Positions 27,468-36,936 of a stretch of 64,000 nt of DNA are shown here, one piece after another. The stretch's first letter is position 1. Each line of letters starts with the position of its first letter. This DNA comes from an uncultured Bacteroidota bacterium (GTDB lineage: Bacteria; Bacteroidota; Bacteroidia; Flavobacteriales; Flavobacteriaceae). The stretch spans positions 36,738 through 100,737 of the forward strand of contig CACEAZ010000004.1 of assembly GCA_902557655.1 (NCBI GenBank), given 5' to 3'. A program made the position numbers and the translations under genes. The notes under the pieces were generated by a model, which worked only from the letters and a program-made list of their open reading frames with translations, was not told where the DNA came from and searched no databases.

Positions 27468-28286
27468 TTATTTCTTATTATTTACTAAAATATCCATAAG
27501 TGATATAGAAGCATTTTCCATATCATTAACAATATTATCAATTTTTGCAATAATGTAATTGTAAAAAATTTGAAGGATAATAGCAACGATTAGACCAAAT
27601 ACGGTTGTTAAAAGAGCAACTTTAATACCTCCTGCAACGAGCGAAGGTTGCATATCTCCTGCTGCTTCAATTTTATCAAATGCTTGAATCATACCAATTA
27701 CAGTACCCATGAAACCAAGCATAGGTGCCAATGCAATAAATAAAGAAATCCAAGAAACATTCTTCTCTAGCTGGCCCATTTGAACTCCTCCATAAGCAAT
27801 TACTGCTTTTTCAGCAGATTCGATGCTTTCGTTAGATCGATCAAGGCCCTGATAGAAAATAGAAGCTACTGGCCCAGGAGTATTTCTACATACCTCTTTT
27901 GCAGCATTTACTCCTCCTGATTTCATTGCAGATTCTACTTCAGCTGTTAATTTTTCAGAATCAGAAGTAGAAAGATTTAAGTAAATAATTCTTTCAATTG
28001 CAATAGCTAAACCTAGTATAAGACACAGTAAAACGATTCCCATAAATCCGGGTCCACCCTCGATAAATCTTTTCTTTAATTCTTGGTGAAAGTTTAATTG
28101 CTCTTCTTCTAGAGGCTCCTCCATAACAGGCTCCTCCACAACAGGCTCCTCCATTTCTACCGTATCAGCTACTTGAACTGAGTCCTGAACTTCTGTCATT
28201 TCCATATCGTCTTGTAATGGAAATGCTTGGATAGGTTGGACAAATAAAATTGTCAATATTCCTAATAAACTAAATAATCTTTTCAT
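27468..28286 (-). CDS. exbB: MotA/TolQ/ExbB-family proton channel protein
   Basis: 272 aa. A signal-like N-terminus (MKRLFSLLGILTILFVQP) is followed by an acidic extension with repeated E-E-P-V/M units (about 45-65), then a first helix (GIVLLCLILGLAIAIERIIYL), a cytoplasmic loop and two more helices (ISLFIALAPMLGFMGTVIGM and KVALLTTVFGLIVAIILQI). The region GTVIGMIQAF carries the Thr/Gly residues of the ExbB/TolQ proton path. It begins the four-gene motor operon and should energise TonB-dependent receptors such as those at 41245 and 44231. The Glu/Pro/Val extension is longer than in enterobacterial ExbB and is expected outside the membrane. Confidence 0.92.
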   Translation of the reverse strand: MKRLFSLLGILTILFVQPIQAFPLQDDMEMTEVQDSVQVADTVEMEEPVVEEPVMEEPLEEEQLNFHQELKKRFIEGGPGFMGIVLLCLILGLAIAIERIIYLNLSTSDSEKLTAEVESAMKSGGVNAAKEVCRNTPGPVASIFYQGLDRSNESIESAEKAVIAYGGVQMGQLEKNVSWISLFIALAPMLGFMGTVIGMIQAFDKIEAAGDMQPSLVAGGIKVALLTTVFGLIVAIILQIFYNYIIAKIDNIVNDMENASISLMDILVNNKK

Positions 28287-28353
28287 CTTTTTTTGTTTAA
28301 TATTTTTGAGTTGTTAAAGATATAAAAATATATCACATAAATTACATAATCTG

Positions 28354-28441
28354 CAGAGAGGAAGGGATTCGAACCCTCGATACACTTTTGGTGTATACAC
28401 ACTTTCCAGGCGTGCGCCTTCGACCACTCGGCCACCTCTCT
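28354..28441 (-). tRNA. tRNA-Ser (anticodon GGA)
   Basis: 88-nt class II tRNA on the minus strand. Acceptor stem AGAGAGG/CCTCTCT, discriminator G as expected for serine, anticodon stem CACGC/GTGTG with loop CTGGAAA giving GGA, a long variable arm (ATACACC/..GTGTAT pairing region) and T-arm GGTTCGAATCC. CCA is not encoded. Upstream on the minus strand a near-consensus TTTATTTG element (28463-28456) could be its promoter. Confidence 0.96.
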
Positions 28442-28512
28442 CTAAGCACAGTAAACAAATAAAAAGAAAAAAAACTAATTATGAAATTTAATACACTGTT
28501 TTTTGAGAGATT

Positions 28513-29280
28513 TTATACCCCAAAAACATCTTTTGAATTTTTTGTAGTTATATCTGCAATTTCGCTGATTGAAAGACCGTAAATATCACATAATTTGTCT
28601 GCTATTAATGTAATGTTTGAACTCTCATTTCTTTTTCCTCTAAAAGGTTTTGGGGATAAATATGGGGAATCCGTTTCCAAAACAATATTTTTAACATCTA
28701 TGTTCTTTAAAAATTTATCAATGTTACCATTTTTAAACGTTACAACTCCTCCGATTCCAATTTTCATTCCCATAGAAATAATTTTATTTGCCTGATCTAA
28801 AGTTCCGGTAAAACAATGGAAAATCCCTCCATTTTTAGCTGGTAATTTATTTAAAACATTGTAGATTTCATCAAAGGATTCGCGGCAATGAATTACAATT
28901 GGAATACCAAAGTCATTAGCCAATATTATCTGTCTTTCAAAAGCTTTTAATTGAATATCCAAATTTGATTTATCCCAATGTAAATCAATTCCAATTTCTC
29001 CAATTGCAACTATACTTTTATCCATATTTAAAATTTCTTCAACAACAGAAATTTCTTCAAGATAATTTGAATCAACATAGCAAGGATGAAGACCTGACAT
29101 TAAAAAAATATTATCAGGATATTTTTTTCTTAATCCTAACATCGATTGATTGTGTTTTGAATTTATTGCGGGTAAAAAAAATCTTGAAACATTATTTGAA
29201 ATAGCTTTTTTGATTACTAAATCAACATCTTCTTTGAATTCTTCAAGATATAAATGAGTGTGAGTATCTGTCAAGACCAT
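28513..29280 (-). CDS. tatD: TatD-family metal-dependent hydrolase (DNase)
   Basis: 255 aa TIM-barrel. The metal ligands are visible: D-T-H-T-H (His7, His9), GEIGIDLHW, PIVIHCRES, GIFHCFTGTLDQA and LETDSPYLSPKPFRG. TatD proteins act as magnesium-dependent 3'-5' exonucleases, with proposed roles in DNA quality control. The length matches the family. It lies 9 nt after sucB on the same strand and before tRNA-Ser. Substrate specificity cannot be read from the sequence. Confidence 0.93.
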   Translation of the reverse strand: MVLTDTHTHLYLEEFKEDVDLVIKKAISNNVSRFFLPAINSKHNQSMLGLRKKYPDNIFLMSGLHPCYVDSNYLEEISVVEEILNMDKSIVAIGEIGIDLHWDKSNLDIQLKAFERQIILANDFGIPIVIHCRESFDEIYNVLNKLPAKNGGIFHCFTGTLDQANKIISMGMKIGIGGVVTFKNGNIDKFLKNIDVKNIVLETDSPYLSPKPFRGKRNESSNITLIADKLCDIYGLSISEIADITTKNSKDVFGV

Positions 29281-29289
29281 GCTAATAAA

Positions 29290-30492
29290 CTAGATTAACT
29301 CCAGGGCCTTTTCAATATTATTATTCATTAATATTTCTGTAGGATTTTCTAAGGCTTCTTTTATATGTACTAAACAACCTACACTCTCCCTTCCGTCAAT
29401 AATTCTGTGGTCATAAGAAAGAGCTAAATACATTACAGGCCTAACTTCAACTTTTCCGTCTACAGCAACTGGTCTTTGAACAATGTTATGCATCCCTAAT
29501 ATTGCGCTTTGGGGAGGATTTATTATTGGGGTTGACAACATACTTCCAAATACTCCTCCGTTAGAAATAGTAAATGTACCTCCAGTCATTTCGTCAACTG
29601 TAATCTGACCATCTCTTGCTCTTTCTGCTAATCTTTTAACCTCAAGCTCTAAACCCTTAAATGATAGTTCTTCAGCACTTCTTATTACAGGTACCATCAG
29701 TCCCTTAGGTCCAGAAACTGCAATACTTATGTCGCAATAATTATATGTGATCATATCAGAACCATCAATCATTGAATTTACAGCAGGAAATTCATTTAAT
29801 GCTCTAACACTAGCCAATGTGAAAAATGACATAAAACCTAAGTTTACCCCATGCTTTTCTTTAAACTTTTCCTTATACTTTTTTCTTAAATCAAAAATTG
29901 CTGACATATCAACTTCATTGAAAGTTGTAAGCATTGCTGTCTCATTTTTGACTGATACCAGTCTTTCAGCCACCTTTCTTCTCAACATAGAAAGCTTTTT
30001 TCTAGATTCAGATCTTTTTGAATCATCCACTTTACCCATTGCAGGCTTACCTAACAACACATCTTGTTTTGTGATTCTACCTGATTTACCAGTACCTTTT
30101 ATATTAGATATGTCAATCTTTTTTTCTTCAGCAATTTTTCTCGCAGCTGGACTTAATATTTCAGATTTTGAATCATCTGAATCTGTTTCAGGTTTAACTT
30201 CAAGGTTTTTTTCAGGAATATCAGAAACCGTCGGCTTTTCTTTAGAAATTCCCTCAGCCTCAGTATCTATATGACAAACAACTTGACCAACCTCTACAAC
30301 ATCACCTTCTTCAGCTTTTAGAGTAATAACTCCAGATTGCTCAGCTGGTAATTCTAATGTAGCTTTATCACTATCAATTTCAGCAATTATTTGATCTTTA
30401 TCAACATATTCACCATCAGAAACTAGCCACTGAGCAATTTCAACTTCTGAAATTGACTCCCCTGGTGACGGTATTTCCATTTTTAAAATCAT
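29290..30492 (-). CDS. sucB: Dihydrolipoyllysine-residue succinyltransferase (E2 of 2-oxoglutarate dehydrogenase)
   Basis: 400 aa. The N-terminal lipoyl domain has D-K-A with the lipoylated Lys43, followed by an acidic linker, the peripheral-subunit-binding domain (about 113-150, [15 protein letters not shown]) and the catalytic domain ending with DHRIIDG (His362, Asp366), the acyltransferase signature. It moves the succinyl group to coenzyme A in the TCA cycle. sucA lies upstream on the same strand after a 112-nt gap; the E3 subunit (lpd) is not in the window. The ATG at 30492 places [13 protein letters not shown] at the N-terminus, normal for Bacteroidota E2. Confidence 0.96.
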   Translation of the reverse strand: MILKMEIPSPGESISEVEIAQWLVSDGEYVDKDQIIAEIDSDKATLELPAEQSGVITLKAEEGDVVEVGQVVCHIDTEAEGISKEKPTVSDIPEKNLEVKPETDSDDSKSEILSPAARKIAEEKKIDISNIKGTGKSGRITKQDVLLGKPAMGKVDDSKRSESRKKLSMLRRKVAERLVSVKNETAMLTTFNEVDMSAIFDLRKKYKEKFKEKHGVNLGFMSFFTLASVRALNEFPAVNSMIDGSDMITYNYCDISIAVSGPKGLMVPVIRSAEELSFKGLELEVKRLAERARDGQITVDEMTGGTFTISNGGVFGSMLSTPIINPPQSAILGMHNIVQRPVAVDGKVEVRPVMYLALSYDHRIIDGRESVGCLVHIKEALENPTEILMNNNIEKALELI

Positions 30493-30604
30493 ATGAATCT
30501 TGTTATCTTTTTATCAGTTTTTCTGTCCGTATTAGATTATTGGTTAAATTATGGAATTATATAAACCTAAAAAACAAATTTTTAAAATTTTTCATGTAGT
30601 GAAT

Positions 30605-33364
30605 TTAGTCTGGTAATTGGTTGTTTTTGTTTTTATCAAAAATAAAGTCTATGACTTCCTTGTGTCTTTTTAAATATCTAGCTGAACTTCCAGCAGCTGT
30701 TGCTGCATAAAATCTTCTAGCTGCAACTCGAAATTTATTTGCTTCTTTAAAATTAATTAATAAATGAGCATAAGCTCCCATATTAATAGGCTCCTCTTGG
30801 GCCCATACAATATCATCTGCATTTTTGTATTTTTTTATGATGGATCTTATATGATTTTTTGGAAGAGGAAAAAGTTGCTCAATTCTTACAATTGCGATGT
30901 CATTTCTCCCAAGCCTATTCTTTTCTTCTATTAAATCGTAGTAAAATTTACCCGAAACAAACACAAGACTTTTAGCAGACGAAGAATCAGTCTCATTATC
31001 GTCAATTATCATATTGAATTCTCCATTTGTAAATTCATCAACCTTTGAATGAACCATAGGATGTCGGAGTAAACTTTTAGGGGTAAAAATTATAAGTGGC
31101 TTTCTGTATTTGGCTTTTAATTGTCTTCTCAAAATATGAAACATATTAGCTGGGGTAGTACAATTCGCTACAAAAACATTATCCTTAGCGCAAAGCTGAA
31201 GATATCTTTCCATTCTTGCAGAAGAATGTTCTGCACCTTGACCCTCGTAACCGTGAGGTAAAAATAATACCAATCCATTCTGTGTTTTCCATTTATCCTC
31301 ACCAGAAAAAAGATATTGATCTATTATTATTTGTGCACCATTACTGAAATCTCCAAATTGAGCTTCCCAAATGGTTAAAGTTTTTGGGTCAGCCATTGCA
31401 TATCCATATTCAAAACCTAACACACCATATTCAGATAGAAGAGAATTGTAAATTGAAAATTCCCCTTGTTTTTCACTAATGTTATTTAATAGTGAGATCT
31501 CTTCTTCACTTTCCTCAACTTTAACAATTGCGTGTCTATGTGAAAAAGTTCCTCTTTCAACATCTTGACCCGAAACTCTAACATTATATCCTTCCTCTAA
31601 CAAGCTTCCATATGCCAAATGCTCTGCCATTGACCAGTCAAGCTTGTCATTTTCTAACATTAAGGATCTGTTGTTAACTAATTTTTTAATTTTTCTAATA
31701 AATTTTTTATCAACTGGCAAATTGGAAATTACATCGACTATTTTTTCAAGTTTTATTCTTGGATAAGTAGTATCAACGGGCTTTATCATTTCATGTTGAT
31801 TGACCCTTTCAAAATCTAACCACTCGTCGTTCATGAAATCAGTAATTCGGGTTTTTTCACTTTTTTTAGAGTCAACAAGTAAATTTTCAAGTTTTAATTT
31901 ATAGTTAGACTCTATCTTTAGTATTTCCTCTTCTGAAATCAAAGACTGCTCAATCAAATTTGAGGCATAAATATTCTTTGGATTGGGGTGCTTAGCAATT
32001 AACTTATACAGTTTTGGCTGAGTAAATCTTGGCTCATCACCCTCATTGTGTCCGTATTTTCTGTACCCTAACAAATCAATAAATACATCTCTTTTAAATT
32101 CCATTCTGAAATCTAAAGCAAAAAGCATTGCATGTACTACAGCCTCAACATCATCTGCATTAACATGCAGAACGGGGGATAGAGTAACCTTACCAACGTC
32201 TGTACAATAAGTGCTTGATCTAGCATCTAAATAATTAGTAGTAAATCCAATTTGATTATTAACAACAACGTGAATTGTACCGCCAGTTTGATATCCTTCT
32301 AATCGTGCCATTTGAACCAATTCGTAAACCAATCCCTGTCCGGCAATTGCTGCATCCCCGTGAACAATTATTGGTAAAACTTTATTAGAATCTTTATCAA
32401 AATATTTATCAAGTTTTGATCTTGAAATTCCTTGAACAACTGACCCAACAGTTTCTAAATGAGAAGGATTTGGGGCAATATTTAAATTTATTTTTTTATT
32501 GTTTTTGGTTACTCGCTCACTAGTCCATCCCAAATGATACTTAACATCCCCATCAAATATTTTTTCTTCGTAATCTTTTCCTTCAAATTCACTAAAAACA
32601 CTTTTTGCAGATTTTCCAAAAATATTAACGAGTGTACTTAGTCTTCCTCTGTGAGCCATACCCATTACAAATTCTTTGACTCCTTTGTTTGCTGCTTCTT
32701 CAATTAAAATATCAAGAGCTGGAATTAAGGACTCGCCTCCTTCAAGTGAAAATCTTTTTTGACCCACATACTTTGTATGTAAAAAGTTTTCAAAAGAAAC
32801 CGCTTCAATTAATTTAGACATTAATTTTTTCTTTTGGGCAAGAGAAAATTTTGGCTGATTGTTATTAATATTTAGTTTGTTTTGAATCCATGAAATAATC
32901 TCAGGTTTTCTAATGTACATGTACTCCACTCCAATACTGTCGCAATAAATTTCTTCTAAGTGAGCAATTATAACACTCAAAGGTTGAGGTCCAAGACCGA
33001 TTATTTCTCCTGCATTAAAAACATTGTCTAAATCATCTTTGTCAAGTCCAAAATTTTCAATCGATAAGGTAGGTAGATAAGTCCTTCTGTCTCGAACAGG
33101 ATTTGTTTTTGTAAATAAATGGCCTCTTGATCGATACCCATTTATTAGGTTGATCACTTTAAATTCTTTTTGTAAATCGTCTGGAATTTGTGGGCTAACA
33201 CCTTCAACAATTTCTCCTTTTAAAAAATCACTGTTTGCAAAATCATAACCTTGAAAAAAAGCTTTCCAGCTTGGCTCTAAAGAGTCAGGATCTTTTAGAT
33301 ATTGTTCATACAATTCAGCAAAGAATCCAGAGTGAGCCGCGTTTAAAAAAGAAAAATTATCCAC
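30605..33364 (-). CDS. sucA: 2-oxoglutarate dehydrogenase E1 component
   Basis: 919 aa. The N-terminal segment NAAHSGFFAELYEQYLKDP and the following ENFGLDKDDLD region match E1o. The thiamine diphosphate site is visible as VHGDAAIAGQGLVYELVQM and VVVNNQIGFTTN; the transketolase-like C-terminal half has QFGDFSNGAQIIIDQ, LFLPHGYEGQGAEHSSARME and IVWAQEEPINMGAY. It decarboxylates 2-oxoglutarate and passes succinyl to SucB. The window shows sucA then sucB, so both chains are made together. Length is the family norm. Confidence 0.97.
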   Translation of the reverse strand: MDNFSFLNAAHSGFFAELYEQYLKDPDSLEPSWKAFFQGYDFANSDFLKGEIVEGVSPQIPDDLQKEFKVINLINGYRSRGHLFTKTNPVRDRRTYLPTLSIENFGLDKDDLDNVFNAGEIIGLGPQPLSVIIAHLEEIYCDSIGVEYMYIRKPEIISWIQNKLNINNNQPKFSLAQKKKLMSKLIEAVSFENFLHTKYVGQKRFSLEGGESLIPALDILIEEAANKGVKEFVMGMAHRGRLSTLVNIFGKSAKSVFSEFEGKDYEEKIFDGDVKYHLGWTSERVTKNNKKINLNIAPNPSHLETVGSVVQGISRSKLDKYFDKDSNKVLPIIVHGDAAIAGQGLVYELVQMARLEGYQTGGTIHVVVNNQIGFTTNYLDARSSTYCTDVGKVTLSPVLHVNADDVEAVVHAMLFALDFRMEFKRDVFIDLLGYRKYGHNEGDEPRFTQPKLYKLIAKHPNPKNIYASNLIEQSLISEEEILKIESNYKLKLENLLVDSKKSEKTRITDFMNDEWLDFERVNQHEMIKPVDTTYPRIKLEKIVDVISNLPVDKKFIRKIKKLVNNRSLMLENDKLDWSMAEHLAYGSLLEEGYNVRVSGQDVERGTFSHRHAIVKVEESEEEISLLNNISEKQGEFSIYNSLLSEYGVLGFEYGYAMADPKTLTIWEAQFGDFSNGAQIIIDQYLFSGEDKWKTQNGLVLFLPHGYEGQGAEHSSARMERYLQLCAKDNVFVANCTTPANMFHILRRQLKAKYRKPLIIFTPKSLLRHPMVHSKVDEFTNGEFNMIIDDNETDSSSAKSLVFVSGKFYYDLIEEKNRLGRNDIAIVRIEQLFPLPKNHIRSIIKKYKNADDIVWAQEEPINMGAYAHLLINFKEANKFRVAARRFYAATAAGSSARYLKRHKEVIDFIFDKNKNNQLPD

Positions 33365-33405
33365 TTGGTTAAATTACTGAAACAATTGTAATTAATATAA
33401 ATTTT

Positions 33406-34380
33406 TTAAATATTTCTTTTCATAAGAGAATTTCCAAAATTAATTAGAAATTCCTTCTTTTCTGCACTAATATTTATATTCTCTAGCATCTTAAATGCAG
33501 TAAGGGTAAATTGTTTGATTTCTTTCATCATTATTTCAGGGATTCCACATTTGTTATATAGCTCCTTAACTTCGTTAATTTTTGAATGATCATCCAAAGA
33601 TTTTGATGAATACAATTCAATTAATCTAGAGCTATCTTTTTCTGAAAGTAACTCTTTTGCTCTTATAAAAAGTAATGTCTTTTTATTTTCTAAAATATCT
33701 CCACCTATCATTTTTCCAAACTTTTCCTCTTCCCCAAAAGTATCCAAGAAATCATCCTGAATTTGAAAAGCCATTCCTAAGTTTCTTCCAAATTCATAAA
33801 TACTGTTTTGTTCTTGCAGAGATGCGTGAGATACTATTGCTCCCATTTTCATCGAAGCCCCAAGTAAGACAGCCGTTTTATATTCAATCATTTTTAAATA
33901 TTTTTCAGCCGTAACATCATTTGTGTTTGAAAAGTCAATATCCATTTGCTGACCTTCACAAACCTCAATTGCTGTTTTACTAAAGAGCTTGGCAAGCGAC
34001 ACAAAAGTTTCTCCAGAATAATTTTCAAAAAGCTGATAGGCTAAAATTAACATTACATCACCCGAAAGGATGGCGGTACTCAAATCCCATTTTTTATGAA
34101 CGGTTTCATTTCCGCGTCTCAGAGGGGCTTCATCCATAATATCATCATGAACAAGGGAAAAATTATGGAATACTTCAACTGCTAAAGCAGCATCAAAAGC
34201 CTCTTTAAAATTATCATTGAAAAGATCACATGTTAAGAGAGTTAATATCGGTCTAATTCTTTTTCCTTTTAGTCTTAAAATATAACTAACAGGCTCGTAT
34301 AGATTACTAGGACTATTAGGGGGATTATAATTTTTTAAATAATCTAAAAATTGATTATGATATTCTTCAACGCTTAACAT
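33406..34380 (-). CDS. Polyprenyl diphosphate synthase (trans-isoprenyl transferase)
   Basis: 324 aa, all-helical isoprenoid synthase. Both aspartate-rich motifs are present: HDDIMDEAPLRRG (Asp79, Asp80, Asp83) and QIQDDFLDTFGE near residue 208. KGKRIRPIL gives the diphosphate-binding Lys/Arg. Phe74, five residues before the first aspartate, is a bulky residue at a chain-length-controlling site, which argues for a shorter product (FPP or GGPP) rather than a long quinone tail, but this is only a guide. It lies 41 nt upstream of sucA on the same strand and is divergent from aspS. Confidence 0.9.
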   Translation of the reverse strand: MLSVEEYHNQFLDYLKNYNPPNSPSNLYEPVSYILRLKGKRIRPILTLLTCDLFNDNFKEAFDAALAVEVFHNFSLVHDDIMDEAPLRRGNETVHKKWDLSTAILSGDVMLILAYQLFENYSGETFVSLAKLFSKTAIEVCEGQQMDIDFSNTNDVTAEKYLKMIEYKTAVLLGASMKMGAIVSHASLQEQNSIYEFGRNLGMAFQIQDDFLDTFGEEEKFGKMIGGDILENKKTLLFIRAKELLSEKDSSRLIELYSSKSLDDHSKINEVKELYNKCGIPEIMMKEIKQFTLTAFKMLENINISAEKKEFLINFGNSLMKRNI

Positions 34381-34477
34381 TCAACAAAAATACTAGATAT
34401 ATGATAATTGGATACAACAATTTTCAAAAATTGTGTCAAATAATTTGATATGGAAGAAGTTTATAATAATATCTTAC

Positions 34478-34485
34478 TAAATTTG
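34478..34485 (+). promoter_or_regulatory. -7 promoter element for aspS
   Basis: TAAATTTG, a full match to TAnnTTTG, 18 nt upstream of the aspS ATG. The -33 region is only T-rich. Confidence 0.4.
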
Positions 34486-34503
34486 TTATCATAAGTAATC
34501 AAG

Positions 34504-36252
34504 ATGTACAGAACTCATAACTGTGGTGAATTAAGAATTAGCGATTTAAATAAGGAAGTTGAGCTTTCGGGTTGGGTCCAAAAAATTAGAGATAAAGGAT
34601 TTATCATGTGGGTTGATCTTAGGGATAGATATGGGATTACTCAATTAATTTTTGATCAAGAAAGAACATCAAATGAATTAATTGAATCTGCCAAAAAACT
34701 AAACAGAGAATTTGTCATTAATATCAAAGGGTCCGTCATTGAAAGAAAATCAAAAAACTCCTTAATTAAAACCGGAGAAATTGAGGTTTTAGTTACTGAA
34801 TTAACGATTTTAAACGCTTCAATAACTCCCCCTTTTACAATTGAGGACGAGACCGACGGAGGTGAAGAGTTAAGAATGAAGTATAGGTATCTTGATATTA
34901 GGAGAAATCCTATAAAAGAAAATATTATTCTTCGTCATAAAATTACTCAAGAAGTAAGAAAGTATCTTTCCGATCATTCATTTATCGAAGTTGAAACACC
35001 GTATTTAATAAAATCTACGCCTGAAGGTGCTAGAGATTTTGTTGTGCCATCAAGAATGAATCCCGGAGAATTTTACGCTTTACCACAATCCCCTCAAACC
35101 TTTAAACAACTTTTGATGGTTGCTGGAATGGATAAGTATTTTCAAATTGTAAAATGTTTTAGAGATGAAGATTTAAGAGCAGATAGACAACCTGAATTTA
35201 CACAAATTGATTGTGAAATGTCATTTGTACAACAACAAGATATTCTTGATACGTTTGAAAATTTAGTAAAGAATCTTTTTCATAATATTAAAAATATTGA
35301 ACTTGAAAAATTTCCCGTTATAACCTATGACGATGCAATAAAAAATTACGGAACTGACAAGCCAGATTTAAGATACGATATGACTTTTGTTGAGCTAAAT
35401 AACGTTACTCAGCATAAAGATTTTAATGTTTTTAATAAGTCAGAATTAGTTGTTGGTTTTGTGATTAAGGGAGGAAATAGCTTTACAAGAAAAGACATAG
35501 ATAAATATACCGAGTGGGTGAAAAGACCACAGATTGGTGCAAGCGGTCTTGCTTACATGAGAATGCAAGATGATGGAACATATAAATCATCAGTAGATAA
35601 ATTTTACGATCAAGCTGATTTAAAAAAATGGGCAGAAGTTTCCAATGCATCAACTGGGGATATTTTATTTATACTAAGTGGAGAAAAAGACAAGGTTAGA
35701 ACCCAGTTAGGAGCATTAAGGGTTCATGTAGCTGAAACCCTAAATTTAAAAAACCCCGAAGATTTTAAACCTCTTTGGGTCGTTGATTTTCCTCTATTAG
35801 AGTGGGATGAAGAAACTAAAGCATATCACGCAATGCACCACCCTTTTACCTCGCCTAAATTAGAACACCTTTCATTAATAAATTCAGATCCTTCTGCTGT
35901 GAGGGCTGATGCCTACGATTTGGTTTTAAACGGAAATGAAATTGGAGGGGGTTCAATCAGAATTCATGATAAAAAAATTCAACAAAAAATGTTTGACTGC
36001 CTTGGATTCACAAAAGATGAAGCAGAAAAACAATTTGGATTTTTGATGAATGCATTTGAGTACGGCGCTCCTCCTCATGGAGGAATTGCTTTTGGACTTG
36101 ATAGACTTGTTGCTATAATGGGTGGTAATGAAATCATTAGGGATTTTATTGCATTCCCTAAAAACAACTCTGGTAGAGATGTAATGATAGATTCTCCATC
36201 TTCAGTATCAGCTGATCAACTAAAAGAGATAAATCTCAAGACAACTTTATAA
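34504..36252 (+). CDS. aspS: Aspartyl-tRNA synthetase
   Basis: 582 aa bacterial-type class IIb synthetase. OB-fold at 1-105 ([23 protein letters not shown], in two parts), motif 2 in [18 protein letters not shown], the bacterial GAD insertion (about 290-410), and motif 3 in [16 protein letters not shown]. It charges tRNA-Asp. Since a separate AsnRS is encoded at 23069, a discriminating AspRS is expected, but this cannot be proven from the sequence. A short membrane-protein gene begins 4 nt downstream. Confidence 0.97.
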   Translation: MYRTHNCGELRISDLNKEVELSGWVQKIRDKGFIMWVDLRDRYGITQLIFDQERTSNELIESAKKLNREFVINIKGSVIERKSKNSLIKTGEIEVLVTELTILNASITPPFTIEDETDGGEELRMKYRYLDIRRNPIKENIILRHKITQEVRKYLSDHSFIEVETPYLIKSTPEGARDFVVPSRMNPGEFYALPQSPQTFKQLLMVAGMDKYFQIVKCFRDEDLRADRQPEFTQIDCEMSFVQQQDILDTFENLVKNLFHNIKNIELEKFPVITYDDAIKNYGTDKPDLRYDMTFVELNNVTQHKDFNVFNKSELVVGFVIKGGNSFTRKDIDKYTEWVKRPQIGASGLAYMRMQDDGTYKSSVDKFYDQADLKKWAEVSNASTGDILFILSGEKDKVRTQLGALRVHVAETLNLKNPEDFKPLWVVDFPLLEWDEETKAYHAMHHPFTSPKLEHLSLINSDPSAVRADAYDLVLNGNEIGGGSIRIHDKKIQQKMFDCLGFTKDEAEKQFGFLMNAFEYGAPPHGGIAFGLDRLVAIMGGNEIIRDFIAFPKNNSGRDVMIDSPSSVSADQLKEINLKTTL

Positions 36253-36256
36253 TTCT

Positions 36257-36484
36257 TTGAAAAAGTTAATTTTTATATTATTTATAGTTTCGTTGGGGAT
36301 GATTTCATTTGGGCTATTTGGAAGCTCAACAAATTCTGAAAAACTAATTGGCTTTGGTATTGTAATTTTATTTTTTATCGTTTTTCCGATTTTTTCCTAC
36401 TACCGATGGAAGGATAAAAAAATTGAAGACTATTATTTGAACAACGAGAATCTAAGAAAATTCAAAGAGAATAATGATCTCTAA
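36257..36484 (+). CDS. Small two-helix membrane protein
   Basis: 75 aa beginning at TTG, 4 nt after the aspS stop. Two hydrophobic helices (about 3-22 and 30-49) are followed by a charged tail (YYRWKDKKIEDYYLNNENLRKF). No family is recognised. It is likely cotranscribed with aspS and its stop codon interlocks with that of tadA on the other strand (36481-36484). The helices and the clean fit between its neighbours argue that it is real. Confidence 0.6.
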   Translation: MKKLIFILFIVSLGMISFGLFGSSTNSEKLIGFGIVILFFIVFPIFSYYRWKDKKIEDYYLNNENLRKFKENNDL

Positions 36485-36930
36485 TTAAGGTTCCTTCTTG
36501 AGATAAAAAATTTATCCAATAATTCCTTACACTCATGTTCTAGTACCCCCTTATGAATTTTTGTTTTGGGATGCATCAAATTTCCCAAAGCTGTAAAACC
36601 CCTTTTTGGATCTTCAGCTCCGTAATAAATTTTTGAAATCCTACTCCAGTACAAAGCACCGGCACACATTTGACATGGTTCCATGGTAACATACATAGTA
36701 CAGTTTTCTAAGTATTTTCCACCTAAATAATTCGCAGCTGAAGTTATTGCTAACATCTCCGCGTGAGCCGTCACGTCATTTAATCTTTCTACTTGATTGT
36801 GGGCTCTCGCAATAATTCTATCGTCTGCAACGATTACTGCTCCGATTGGAACCTCCCCCATTGACAGGGCAATTTTTGCCTCATCAATTGCTTTTGCCAT
36901 AAAATATTTTTCATCAAATTTAATTCTCAT
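36481..36930 (-). CDS. tadA: tRNA-specific adenosine deaminase (TadA-like)
   Basis: 149 aa cytidine/deoxycytidylate deaminase fold. The zinc site is complete: H56-A-E58 with the catalytic glutamate, and P-C-Q-M-C (Cys86, Cys89). N-terminal MAKAIDEAKIALSMGEVPIGAVIV is typical of TadA, which converts A34 to inosine in tRNA-Arg(ACG). A related free nucleoside deaminase is the alternative. It follows dgt by 6 nt on the minus strand. Confidence 0.88.
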   Translation of the reverse strand: MRIKFDEKYFMAKAIDEAKIALSMGEVPIGAVIVADDRIIARAHNQVERLNDVTAHAEMLAITSAANYLGGKYLENCTMYVTMEPCQMCAGALYWSRISKIYYGAEDPKRGFTALGNLMHPKTKIHKGVLEHECKELLDKFFISRRNLN

Positions 36931-36936
36931 AATCTA

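Noticed and set aside
34417..34434. Inverted repeat between the polyprenyl synthase and aspS genes as an operator or terminator
   Set aside because: ACAATTTT/AAAATTGT is a short AT-only palindrome without a T run or a known regulator; such words are frequent in an AT-rich genome.
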